The notes: generated by a model not told the origin, from the sequence alone. A stretch of DNA of 9,701 nt from JAFGBM01 sp964564915 (GCA_964564915.1 CAZMCU010000048.1:1-9701); one strand, 5' to 3'. Shown: positions 1 through 6,573, counted from the first letter of the stretch. Translations and numbers: made by a program.

Positions 1-2
1 TC

Positions 3-86
3 TACTCGCCGCCTCATCACCCCGTGGGGACCATTCACAAGACGAAGGCGGACGCAGAAGCCGCGGAGGCCGCGGAGCACCACTAA
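3..86 (+). CDS. Possible C-terminal end of an unidentified protein (5' end outside window)
   Basis: The third plus-strand frame is open from the window edge to a TAA at 84-86. It encodes about 27 residues, beginning YSPPHHPVGTIHK and ending in an Ala/Glu-rich stretch and HH. Codons are G/C-rich at third positions, as expected for a real gene here, and the charged Ala/Glu tail is a plausible protein end. The frame would converge on the 244-aa gene, whose stop lies 37 bp away. The fragment is too short to identify a family, and chance openness over 28 codons in high-GC DNA cannot be excluded. No clear terminator is visible between the two stops. Confidence 0.35.
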   Translation, partial: YSPPHHPVGTIHKTKADAEAAEAAEHH

Positions 87-122
87 CGCGAACGCGCGGT
101 GCGGATGTGAAGGGTCTCCCGG

Positions 123-857
123 TTAGTTCGTCGTAGTCGGCCAGAAATTCACCAAGGCGAACGCGCAAGCCGTGAAGTCGTATCCAGTATTGGCCCCTGC
201 TGCGGAGTACTCGACCGTTTGTCCCGGACCCACACCCTCGAGGAGGGCAAATCCGGTATCGACAAGGGCGTCCCCTTGGAAAAAGACCGCCGTGATATTG
301 ATGTCGATTGAGCGGTCCGCAGGATTGGTGACGTGCCCAAAGATCCGAGCGGAACTGTTCCAGCCCCATTGTTCGCAGCCAGCGTCGCTCAAGGAGTTAA
401 GTATCCCGCTGTCGATGTCGACGTAGTTCGTTACAAACCAGTACCCCGTTGGACACTGTTCCCGCATCCTTTCCAGCACCTCATCCTCGACCGTGCTTTC
501 GAAGCTGAAAGGATCCTCCGGAATGACGGTCGTGATCGTCGCGCACGTATCATTTACCTCGCCCACGAGCCATGCCTCGTGCGCGGCCGCTTCCGCCGCG
601 AGACGCTCTTGCTCGGCAGTGGCTTGTGCGTTCGCGTCGATCTGCGCGGCGACGTCCACCCGCAGCGAGTCCGCGCGGGTGCTCAGGTTCGCGGTCTGGA
701 GTGTCAACAACACAATGCCAATGAGGGCGAGCCCGATCACCAGGCCGGGTAGGAATGGGGCGGACCGAACAAGTTTGAGAACGGAACCACCGGTTGGATT
801 GGACTCCTCCTCCGCCTTCTTCGCTGGCGCCTTTTCGCTTGAGTCCGTGGCCTTCAC
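123..857 (-). CDS. Single-pass membrane protein with coiled-coil stalk and FxLYD-like extracytoplasmic domain
   Basis: This 244-aa protein has a charged cytoplasmic N-terminus (residues 1-30, rich in Lys, Glu and Ser), one hydrophobic segment (about 34-54) and an Ala/Glu-rich, probably helical stalk (about 58-97). An outer domain follows, with four cysteines (C105, C135, C161, C231) that could form two disulfides. Residues about 168-238 (start SSARIFGHVTNPAD, then VFFQGDALVDTG, then GVGPGQTVEY, then a late Cys) follow the beta-strand order of FxLYD-type domains: G-x-V-x-N, an aromatic strand, a PGQT turn and a closing strand. The family call is from motif memory, not a search. The start is GTG at 857 with a G-rich ribosome-binding site, and it overlaps the 72-aa gene's stop as GTGA, so the two are probably translated together. 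Codon use is less G/C-biased than in the dut block. The protein probably sits in the membrane facing outwards; its function is unknown. Confidence 0.8.
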   Translation of the reverse strand: MKATDSSEKAPAKKAEEESNPTGGSVLKLVRSAPFLPGLVIGLALIGIVLLTLQTANLSTRADSLRVDVAAQIDANAQATAEQERLAAEAAAHEAWLVGEVNDTCATITTVIPEDPFSFESTVEDEVLERMREQCPTGYWFVTNYVDIDSGILNSLSDAGCEQWGWNSSARIFGHVTNPADRSIDINITAVFFQGDALVDTGFALLEGVGPGQTVEYSAAGANTGYDFTACAFALVNFWPTTTN

Positions 858-1072
858 CCTGCACCCCCCGTAGCGATTTCGGACGCGGCAGCCCTCGCGT
901 CGGAAAGCTGCTGCTCAAGATCGGTCACGTCGCCTTGGGCCTGAATGTAGCGGAACGATGCTCCCGCAAGGCCGACGACCATGACCCCCGCAACAATCCA
1001 GAGCCACATCCTCATTCTGCTGCTCGCGGGTTGGCCCGGCTCTTGGACATATTCCGGTTCGATTTTCGCCAT
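854..1072 (-). CDS. Small single-pass membrane protein with C-terminal coiled coil
   Basis: This 72-aa protein has a short polar N-terminus (MAKIEPEYVQEPGQ), one strong membrane segment (about 22-40, WLWIVAGVMVVGLAG) and a short amphipathic helix (about 47-66, containing DVTDLEQQLSDARAAA) with coiled-coil-like leucine spacing. The ATG at 1072 is preceded by a good ribosome-binding site (AGGAAGG, about 9 nt upstream). Its stop overlaps the GTG start of the 244-aa gene by four bases. The two proteins share a design of cytoplasmic tail, single membrane helix and helical stalk, so they may form a hetero-oligomer; that is inference. I do not recognise a named family. A terminator-like hairpin lies directly before its ribosome-binding site. 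Confidence 0.8.
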   Translation of the reverse strand: MAKIEPEYVQEPGQPASSRMRMWLWIVAGVMVVGLAGASFRYIQAQGDVTDLEQQLSDARAAASEIATGGAG

Positions 1073-1090
1073 TGGAGACCTTCCTACTCA

Positions 1091-1118
1091 CCAAAAACAT
1101 AAGCCCCTCCTCGGGGCT
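1091..1118 (-). terminator. Terminator-like hairpin between the 218-aa gene and the 72-aa gene
   Basis: On the minus strand, a 6-bp stem AGCCCC/GGGGCT with a 5-nt loop is followed by the T-rich run TTATGTTTTT. It lies about 90 bp past the stop of the 218-aa membrane protein gene, so it is a reasonable rho-independent terminator for the dut operon. The T-run ends only a few bases before the ribosome-binding site of the 72-aa gene, so read-through or attenuation could control that gene. The remaining intergenic sequence (1119-1209) shows no convincing promoter. Confidence 0.5.
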
Positions 1119-1209
1119 CTTGCTCGGCAATTTAGCGCATTTCCCTACTGAATATCTAGCAGAAATGGGGGCAGACATGCTCGGCCGGGAGGCCCGGATG
1201 GGCTTGTGA

Positions 1210-1866
1210 TTACCTCTTTCCGATCATCGGCGGTGGCGTCGATGTCGTCGTCATGAGCCAATGGCCGATCCCCGCAGGAATCGTGAGCGAGACGAGGACG
1301 AACTTCGCGAGGAAGAGTCCGACGAGGAACGCTGGGGCGTCGATGGGTGCTCCCACAAGGATCGCAAGGGACGTTACTAGTAGCCCTCCCGCAACGAGTG
1401 CGGTGGCCCAGAAGAGCGGCCGCCAAACTCGGCCAAGCGCGCGCACGAAGATGCGTAAGCGCGCGTTCCTCTTCGTGTCGCCGGGATGGGAAAGGAGTAG
1501 GGCCGAGACTCCCCCAAGCGCGCCGATCACCGGAGGCGCGATACCTCCTCCCACGAGCAGAAGTGCCACTGCCACGAGGACTTGGCCGATGCCACGCCTC
1601 CGTGGGGGGAGAGGGGTGAGGGACCACGTGACGAGGACCGCCGCGAGAACAACAACGACGAGGCCGGTAGCGAAGAGGTGAGGAATCAGGGTCAACGCGG
1701 GTTCACCTTGCATCTGTTTCGCGATGGGGCCATCGATCCAGGAATCGAAGAGAAAGCCAGACGGCCGAACGGCACCCTGCCGCATTTCCCCGACGCCGTG
1801 GATGGAGCTCTCGATTCCCGCAATGACGCCAAGGAAGGGCGCTAACGCGCGGGGCGTAATCGTCAT
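1210..1866 (-). CDS. Polytopic membrane protein of unknown function (218 aa)
   Basis: This 218-aa protein has about four to five hydrophobic segments (about 8-20 weak, 60-82, 93-124, 151-173, 178-203) and a basic C-terminus. The region before the first strong helix (about 20-58, including HGVGEMRQG, DSWIDGP and QGEPALTLIP) is polar and looks conserved in type. The reading frame is open further upstream, but I place the start at the ATG at 1866: an ideal AAGGAGG lies 6 nt before it, and the upstream extension (MRPRRPRPRCC...) is antisense-like Arg-rich sequence overlapping the methyltransferase gene. The gap to that gene is 11 bp, so it is the last gene of the dut operon. I do not recognise its family. 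It lacks obvious catalytic or transporter motifs. Confidence 0.85.
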   Translation of the reverse strand: MTITPRALAPFLGVIAGIESSIHGVGEMRQGAVRPSGFLFDSWIDGPIAKQMQGEPALTLIPHLFATGLVVVVLAAVLVTWSLTPLPPRRRGIGQVLVAVALLLVGGGIAPPVIGALGGVSALLLSHPGDTKRNARLRIFVRALGRVWRPLFWATALVAGGLLVTSLAILVGAPIDAPAFLVGLFLAKFVLVSLTIPAGIGHWLMTTTSTPPPMIGKR

Positions 1867-1877
1867 CTCAAACCTCC

Positions 1878-3131
1878 TTACTGTGAGACATCCCGGCGGG
1901 TGAAGGTCGCGACCGCCTCGACGTGGTGGGTCATCGGGAAGAGGTCCCACGCGGTCACGTCGCCGAGGTCGTAGCCCAGTTCGCGCAACGTCGCAACATC
2001 GCGGGCGAGGGCGACGGGGTCGCACGCGACGTACACGACCGTCGCGGGGGCGAGGGCGGCGATGGCCTCGAGCGTCGCGTGACCCGCACCGGATCGAGGG
2101 GGATCGAGGACGACCGCCCCGAAGGAACCGATCGCCGTGCGGAGGGTCTCGCGCACGTCGCCATGGACGACGGTCGCCGTGGGGTTCTCGTGGAGGTTGC
2201 GTCGCGCGTCGCGAACGGCGACGTCGTCGGACTCGACGGATACGACCTCGCGCCCACTCGTCGCCAACGGGACCGTGAAGAGGCCCGAGCCGGAGTAGAG
2301 GTCGAGGACTCGTGCGGCGTCACCGACGCGGCTCAGCACCTCTCCGACGAGCACGGCGGGCGCCTCGCGGTGCACCTGCCAGAACCCCGCGGCGGCCACG
2401 CGATACCGGTACTCCGTCACCCCCGCGGGGCCGTCCACCGCGACGACCTCCCGCACGTGGCTGGGGGCGTTGGGCCGCCGATCGGGCCCACTCCCCCGCC
2501 GGGGCACGCCATCGACAAGGATCCTCACCCCCTCCTCCCCGGAGGCGTCGACGACCAAGATCTCCCGCCCTTCCGGGACGGTTGCGCCCAGGAGAGCCTC
2601 CTCGGCCGCCTCCGTCGCCAGCGGCATCGATGTCAGCGGCCGAAGATCGTGGCTCCGGAACACTCGCATCGACGCACGACCATCCGGACCTCCAACGGCC
2701 CCCACCCGCGTCCGATAGCGCAGTCCCCCACGCTCGTCGTCACCGGGAGCGGCACGGACCTCGCCGGGAAAGAACTCCCACCCGTGGGTCGGCCCAGCAA
2801 ATCGCCCGAACGCCTCCCGCAGCACGGCGAGCTTCCATTCGCGCTGGGCCGGGAGCGCGACGTGGGCCAACTCTCCGCCGCCCACACCACCGCCACCATC
2901 CGCGCCTGGCCCGGCGTCGGGCCACGCGGACGGTACTCGGTCGGGTGACGCCTCGAGAACCGCAACGGCGTCGGCCCGCCAGAACCGATCCCCCGGTCGC
3001 CCCTCGGTGACCACGGCCTCCACCACCTCGCCCGGCAGGGTGTGGCGGACGAACACGACGCGACCGTCGTGCCGCGCGACGCAATGCCCCCCGTGGGCGA
3101 CGGCACCGATGGTCAGTCGGAGGCGCTCCAT
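1878..3131 (-). CDS. TrmA/RumA-family class I SAM-dependent RNA (uracil-5-) methyltransferase
   Basis: This 417-aa cytoplasmic enzyme is expected to add a methyl group from S-adenosylmethionine to C5 of a uridine in tRNA or rRNA. A TRAM-type RNA-binding region covers about residues 1-60. The catalytic fold shows FWQVH (250-254), the SAM motif DLYSGSG (277-283) with acidic E300, DPPRSG (343-348), the nucleophile C370 in YVACDP, and the general base E405 in HHVEAV. Length is normal. The start ATG at 3131 has AAGGAAG upstream and shares one base with the DUF3159 stop (TGATG). The open frame extends much further upstream but only as an out-of-phase shadow of DUF3159. Oddity: the iron-sulfur cysteines usual in this family are absent, and the corresponding stretch (68-90) is Gly-rich. 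Whether the target is tRNA U54 or a 23S rRNA uridine cannot be told from sequence. Confidence 0.93.
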   Translation of the reverse strand: MERLRLTIGAVAHGGHCVARHDGRVVFVRHTLPGEVVEAVVTEGRPGDRFWRADAVAVLEASPDRVPSAWPDAGPGADGGGGVGGGELAHVALPAQREWKLAVLREAFGRFAGPTHGWEFFPGEVRAAPGDDERGGLRYRTRVGAVGGPDGRASMRVFRSHDLRPLTSMPLATEAAEEALLGATVPEGREILVVDASGEEGVRILVDGVPRRGSGPDRRPNAPSHVREVVAVDGPAGVTEYRYRVAAAGFWQVHREAPAVLVGEVLSRVGDAARVLDLYSGSGLFTVPLATSGREVVSVESDDVAVRDARRNLHENPTATVVHGDVRETLRTAIGSFGAVVLDPPRSGAGHATLEAIAALAPATVVYVACDPVALARDVATLRELGYDLGDVTAWDLFPMTHHVEAVATFTRRDVSQ

Positions 3132-3769
3132 CACGCTTCCTTGTCGGCGCCCGGGAGTTCCTCGTTGCGGACCACAAGCCAGATCCACCAGGCGACCAAC
3201 ACGAACAGCGGGACTCCCATCGCGAGCTTGGCGACGCCGAGGGCGGCAACCTCGTGCGCCCAGTACAGCGGCAGTTGGACCACGAGCTTCGCCGCGAAGA
3301 GCCCCGCCATGATCGCCGTCGCCCACCCGAAGCGTCGACGTAAGCGCGAGTCCTGCCTCCACTCCATGGGTGCCCCGCGCACGATCGCGACGACAACGCC
3401 GACGATGGGCCAGCCGACAAGAATCGAGAGGGCGAGCCCCGCGAACGTCGCGCCGTTGATCCAGAATCCGGGAACGAAGTACTCGCCGGGATCGGCGAAT
3501 CGCCACGCCCAGAGCGCGCCAAGGGCCACCCCGAACACGCCACCGAAGGCGTGGATGACGCGCTCGCGCACGATGAGCCTCGCGATCACCATGAGGATCA
3601 CGGTCGCGAGAGCCGCGATGGTCGGGATGCGGTAGCCGCCCCAGATGAGGTACGCGGTGACAAACACGATGCCGGGCGCGCTCGACTCGATCATCCCCCG
3701 GACGCCCCCGACCGACTCCTTCGCGGAGAACTCGGCTCCCGCGACCGCACGCCAGCCGGACTCCGTCAC
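3131..3769 (-). CDS. DUF3159 family integral membrane protein
   Basis: This 212-aa protein begins with a soluble segment containing FSAKESVGGVRGMIESSAPG (14-33), the typical opening of actinobacterial DUF3159 proteins. About six membrane segments follow (32-46, 49-66, 75-90, 103-129, 148-167, 177-200). The family has no firmly assigned function; its constant position near dut and the methyltransferase in actinobacteria is known. The start is GTG at 3769 in a GTGA overlap with the dut stop, with GGAAAGG upstream. The stop overlaps the methyltransferase start by one base. The three genes are therefore probably translationally coupled. It could be a transporter or channel-like protein, but nothing visible here proves that. 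Confidence 0.9.
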   Translation of the reverse strand: MTESGWRAVAGAEFSAKESVGGVRGMIESSAPGIVFVTAYLIWGGYRIPTIAALATVILMVIARLIVRERVIHAFGGVFGVALGALWAWRFADPGEYFVPGFWINGATFAGLALSILVGWPIVGVVVAIVRGAPMEWRQDSRLRRRFGWATAIMAGLFAAKLVVQLPLYWAHEVAALGVAKLAMGVPLFVLVAWWIWLVVRNEELPGADKEA

Positions 3770-4215
3770 TCGCTGGCCTTTCCGGTCGATCCGAATCCAC
3801 CCTCGCCGCGATGCGACCCCGGTAGGTGGTCCACGGCGACGAACTCCGCCCGTTCCACCTGCTGGATCACCAGTTGCGCGATGCGGTCGCCCTTGCTCAA
3901 GCGAATCTCGTGGTCGGGATCGGTGTTGAGCAGGGTCACGGAAATCTCTCCCCGGTAGCCGGCGTCGACCGTCCCGGGGGCATTGACGATGGTGAGACCG
4001 GATTTCGACGCGAGACCAGAACGCGGGTGGACCAGGGCGACGTATCCGGCGGGAAGGGCGATCGTGAGCCCCGTGGGAACGGTTGCCCGCTCCCCCGGCG
4101 CGAGGACAACGTCAACGCGCGTCGTGATGTCGGCTCCGGCGTCGCCCGCGTGGGCATAGGACGGGAGGGGGACGTCCGGCTCCGTTGTCGAGACGAGGAC
4201 GTCGACGCTAGACAT
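3766..4215 (-). CDS. dut: dUTP diphosphatase (dUTPase, trimeric type)
   Basis: This 149-aa enzyme hydrolyses dUTP to dUMP and pyrophosphate, keeping uracil out of DNA and supplying the dTMP precursor. All five trimeric-dUTPase motifs are present: motif 1 AGDAGADI (23-30), motif 2 PRSGLAS (64-70), motif 3 with catalytic D84 in NAPGTVDAGYRGE (78-90), motif 4 RIAQLVIQQ (111-119), and the C-terminal arm RGEGGFGSTG (136-145). Length is normal for actinobacteria. The start is ATG at 4215, 16 bp after the DUF4193 stop; no clear ribosome-binding site is seen, so translation may be coupled. The longer open frame upstream is a shadow of DUF4193. The stop overlaps the DUF3159 start (GTGA). Confidence 0.97.
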   Translation of the reverse strand: MSSVDVLVSTTEPDVPLPSYAHAGDAGADITTRVDVVLAPGERATVPTGLTIALPAGYVALVHPRSGLASKSGLTIVNAPGTVDAGYRGEISVTLLNTDPDHEIRLSKGDRIAQLVIQQVERAEFVAVDHLPGSHRGEGGFGSTGKASE

Positions 4216-4231
4216 GATGGGTTCGCGCGGC

Positions 4232-4531
4232 CTAGCCCGCGCACTCCGCGCAAATCGGCTGGTTCTTCTTCCACGCGGCCAGTTGGCTGCGGTGGTGAAC
4301 GAGGAAACACACCGAGCACGTGAACTCGTCCTGTTGCGCGGGAAGCACGCGCACGGAGAGTTCTTCGCCGGAGAGGTCGGCGCCGGGCAACTCGAATCCC
4401 TCTGCCGCTTCCGCCTCGTCCTCGTCCACCACACCCGAGGACTTATCGGCACGGCGGGCTTTGAGCTCCTCGATGGAATCGGCGGCAATCTCGTCGTCGG
4501 TCTTCCGGGGGGCGTCGTAGTCCGTTGCCAT
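4232..4531 (-). CDS. DUF4193 family small zinc-ribbon-like protein
   Basis: This 99-aa acidic protein matches the actinobacterial DUF4193 family. An N-terminal ATDYDAPRK segment is followed by an acidic middle (19-60), then VRVLPAQQDEFTCSVC and a closing CAEC. The two CxxC pairs (C72/C75 and C94/C97), with H79 and H80 nearby, suggest one bound zinc ion; this is inferred from spacing. The family's function is not established. The start ATG at 4531 has a strong AAGGAGG about 10 nt upstream. It is the first gene of the dut operon and has its own 147-bp leader region with a possible promoter and a hairpin. Confidence 0.93.
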   Translation of the reverse strand: MATDYDAPRKTDDEIAADSIEELKARRADKSSGVVDEDEAEAAEGFELPGADLSGEELSVRVLPAQQDEFTCSVCFLVHHRSQLAAWKKNQPICAECAG

Positions 4532-4553
4532 GGGGCGCGTTCCTCCTTGCTGG

Positions 4554-4573
4554 GGGCTCCTGGGAGGAAGCCC
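4554..4573 (-). promoter_or_regulatory. Leader hairpin just upstream of the DUF4193 ribosome-binding site
   Basis: The minus-strand leader can fold as GGGC-(T bulge)-TCCT / AGGA-GCCC with a 3-nt loop. Its left arm also contains TTCCTCC (4563-4569), which is perfectly complementary to GGAGGAA in the DUF4193 ribosome-binding site (4540-4546). The two pairings exclude each other: the local hairpin leaves the ribosome-binding site free, and the other hides it. This is a structural possibility seen in sequence; there is no evidence of function. Confidence 0.3.
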
Positions 4574-4620
4574 ACGGTATCAATGCCCCGCGGGTCCGAT
4601 TTGTTCCCGGTGGCGCAGGC

Positions 4621-4648
4621 ATTGTGCCCCAAAACTAGCGAAAATCAA
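4621..4648 (-). promoter_or_regulatory. Possible housekeeping-sigma promoter for the DUF4193-dut operon
   Basis: Minus strand: TTGATT (4643-4648) as -35 and CACAAT (4621-4626) as -10, with 16-bp spacing; each matches consensus at four of six positions. It sits in the only sizeable gap between suhB and DUF4193, in a noticeably A/T-richer patch, and predicts a leader of roughly 80 nt. This is a weak match and should be read as a candidate only. Confidence 0.3.
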
Positions 4649-4678
4649 ACTCAAAGTCATCGAACAACCCGCAAACGG

Positions 4679-5533
4679 TCAGGGTGTGTCCCATAAATGG
4701 GCGGCCCCCGCTGCCGCCAGCGCATCGTGAAGGGCCTCAAACGTCCCCGGGGGAGCGGCCAGGGTGAGGGTGGAATTGGGCGGCGTACCGTCCAACCCCT
4801 CGACGCGGATGCCCGCTTCCGTGGCGATAAGCGTCGCGGCGGGGAAGTCCCATGGGCTGAGGCCGTGTTCGTAGTACGCGTCGAGGAGCCCGGCGGCGAC
4901 GTAGCAGATGTCGATCGCGCAACTGCCGAGGCGCCGGATGTCCCGCACCTGGGGCAGCATCGTGGCAACGAGCGCACCCTGGAGCGCGCGACGCTCCGCG
5001 ATGTACTGGAATCCCGTGCCGAGCAGCGCTGCCGCGAGCGTCGGACCGGTGCGACGCCTCAGCCGCTCCGATCCCTTCCACGACCCCACTCCCCTCGCGG
5101 CGGACCACAGGGTCCCGGTGCCGCCCTCGAAGACCGCTCCCGCCTCGATGCGCCACTCCGTTGGCGTCGGCGTGCCGGTCACGGCGGCGACGGATACGCA
5201 GTACGCCGGCAGCCCGTAGAGGTAGTTGACGGTCCCGTCGATGGGGTCGAGCACCCAGGTGATGCCGGAGGTTCCCTTGTGGTCCTCCCCTTCCTCCCCG
5301 AGGATCCCGTCGCGGGGGCGCAGGTCGGCGAGGCGTTGTCGGAGGTGTCGCTCGGCGTCGAGATCCACTTGGGTGACGATGTCGGCCGGGCTCGTCTTGG
5401 TGCTGGAGACTCCGACGAATCCCTTGCGCGCCGAGACGATCAACTCCCCCGTTTCCGTTGCCAAGTCGCGGGCGATGTCCATCAGTTCCGCGGGGCTGGG
5501 AGTGGCATTGGCATGGGAAGGGGAGACGGTCAT
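4679..5533 (-). CDS. suhB: Inositol monophosphatase family protein
   Basis: This 284-aa cytoplasmic enzyme belongs to the Mg-dependent, lithium-sensitive phosphatase superfamily. It probably releases phosphate from myo-inositol-1-phosphate, a step toward inositol lipids and mycothiol in actinobacteria. Visible metal-site motifs are ILGEEGED (77-84), DPIDGT (96-101) and WDFPAATLIATEAG (228-241, D229 as third metal ligand). Length is typical. Other substrates of the superfamily (fructose-1,6-bisphosphate, histidinol phosphate, PAP) cannot be excluded from sequence, so the symbol denotes the family. The ATG at 5533 has no clear ribosome-binding site; it may be leaderless or weakly initiated. It is divergent from sepH across a 122-bp gap and lies 147 bp upstream of DUF4193. 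Confidence 0.9.
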   Translation of the reverse strand: MTVSPSHANATPSPAELMDIARDLATETGELIVSARKGFVGVSSTKTSPADIVTQVDLDAERHLRQRLADLRPRDGILGEEGEDHKGTSGITWVLDPIDGTVNYLYGLPAYCVSVAAVTGTPTPTEWRIEAGAVFEGGTGTLWSAARGVGSWKGSERLRRRTGPTLAAALLGTGFQYIAERRALQGALVATMLPQVRDIRRLGSCAIDICYVAAGLLDAYYEHGLSPWDFPAATLIATEAGIRVEGLDGTPPNSTLTLAAPPGTFEALHDALAAAGAAHLWDTP

Positions 5534-5544
5534 GGGTCCATCGT

Positions 5545-5554
5545 GCCGTACGGC
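5545..5554. promoter_or_regulatory. Perfect 10-bp palindrome in the suhB/sepH divergent gap
   Basis: GCCGTACGGC is a perfect palindrome 12 bp upstream of the suhB ATG, and GTACGGC recurs about 20 bp further on. In this G/C-rich gap it might be an operator or merely compositional. No convincing -35/-10 pair is visible for either gene. A TAGGCG (5627-5632) lies 23 bp before the sepH ATG and could be a degenerate -10 for a short-leader transcript. Confidence 0.2.
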
Positions 5555-5655
5555 GCGGGCTTCCGTGTACGGCTTCGGTGCCGCGCCCTCAGTCCTCCCC
5601 AGCGCCCATGGCGTGCCTCCCTGGTCTAGGCGCTTTCGCGTGGGACCCTGTCGTC

Positions 5656-6564
5656 ATGACGCACGTGCGACTCGTGGGCCCCGACGGTGACGGGAGCAAT
5701 CTCCTGGTCGCGACGCCGGAAGGCGAGCAGTTTTCGCTGCCCGTGACCGAGGAGTTGCGGGCTCTCGTCACCCACGCGATCGGGGCGGACGGCACCCCCG
5801 TGCCCACCCTTCCGCCTCGCGAGGTGCAGCGTCGATTGCGCGCCGGATTCACGTCGGAGGATCTGTCCCGGCTCTCCGGGGTGCCGGTCGAGAGCATCCG
5901 CAGGTACGAGGACCCGATCCTCGCGGAGCGTGCCTACATCGCCGAACTGGCCCGCTCCACGCGGGTGGGCCGCAACCCTTCCGCACCCATCCTCGGTGAG
6001 CTGGTCATGGACCGCCTTGCGAGCAAGGGCGTGCGTGGTGCCGCGATTTCATGGGACGCGTGGCGCGTCGCCGGTAGCCCGTGGCGCGTCTCCGTCGCGT
6101 GGGACGCGGGGCAGGGCGTCGTGCGCGCGATGTGGACCTTCGACCACCTTGCCCGGACGGTGGTCGCGGAGGACGAGGACGCGCGCTGGCTCACCGAGGT
6201 GGACCTCCTCGACGTGCCCTCGCCCCGGCGCCACTTGAGTCCCGTCCGCCACCCCAATGCCCAGGACGACGTGCCCGTTGACGGCCATTCGGACGCCCCT
6301 CAAGCGGCGGGTCCCAAAACCCAACTCCTCGCCGAACTCCAGGCGAAGCGCGGCGTGCGGGAGCCGATCGTCGACGACGAGGTGGGCGAGGAGGAGTTCG
6401 AGGGTTTCGGGCCGCTGCACTTGCGGGAGGCCGAGGTGGGATTCGCGTCCGGTGGCTCGTCCCCCACCCGCGGAAGCCCTGCACGACGACACCCGAGGGG
6501 TGGGCGCGTCCAGGTTCCCCGCTGGGACGAGATCGTCTTTGGCGCCACCACGGACGAGTCCTAG
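5656..6564 (+). CDS. sepH: Septation protein SepH (DUF3071)
   Basis: This 302-aa cytoplasmic cell-division protein is conserved in actinobacteria. Work in Streptomyces and Mycobacterium shows that the family promotes FtsZ assembly. The N-terminal conserved domain (about 1-190) includes the helix-turn-helix-like stretch FTSEDLSRLSGVPVESIRRY (65-84), followed by the typical ILAERAYIAELARSTRVG. Residues about 190-285 are a low-complexity charged linker containing KTQLLAELQAKRG (221-233). The C-terminus ends in VPRWDEIVFG (287-296), a tail I recall as conserved in this family. The start ATG at 5656 matches the usual MTxVRLVG opening; the frame is open further upstream, but that sequence is intergenic in character. 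No ribosome-binding site is seen, so it may be leaderless. It converges on the 127-aa gene. Confidence 0.93.
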   Translation: MTHVRLVGPDGDGSNLLVATPEGEQFSLPVTEELRALVTHAIGADGTPVPTLPPREVQRRLRAGFTSEDLSRLSGVPVESIRRYEDPILAERAYIAELARSTRVGRNPSAPILGELVMDRLASKGVRGAAISWDAWRVAGSPWRVSVAWDAGQGVVRAMWTFDHLARTVVAEDEDARWLTEVDLLDVPSPRRHLSPVRHPNAQDDVPVDGHSDAPQAAGPKTQLLAELQAKRGVREPIVDDEVGEEEFEGFGPLHLREAEVGFASGGSSPTRGSPARRHPRGGRVQVPRWDEIVFGATTDES

Positions 6565-6573
6565 GGTTTCCGA

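Noticed and set aside
1138..1167. CATTTC/GAAATG inverted repeat in the gap before the 72-aa gene
   Set aside because: Six base pairs with an 18-nt loop in a short A/T-richer patch; too weak to call, and the inner bases do not pair well.
1867..2025. 53-residue N-terminal extension of the 218-aa membrane protein
   Set aside because: Arg/Pro-rich out-of-frame reading of the methyltransferase end; the ATG at 1866 has a perfect ribosome-binding site.
1923..2948. 341-aa plus-strand open frame opposite the methyltransferase
   Set aside because: Antisense shadow: the minus strand carries all catalytic motifs of the methyltransferase, and this frame lacks a ribosome-binding site and recognisable domains.
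3132..3800. Long upstream extension of the methyltransferase frame (640 aa in total)
   Set aside because: It runs out of frame through DUF3159; the family's usual N-terminus (MERLRLTIGAVAHGG) begins at 3131.
5534..5655. Well-formed divergent promoters for suhB and sepH
   Set aside because: I could not find -35/-10 pairs above background; TAGGCG at 5627 is isolated.
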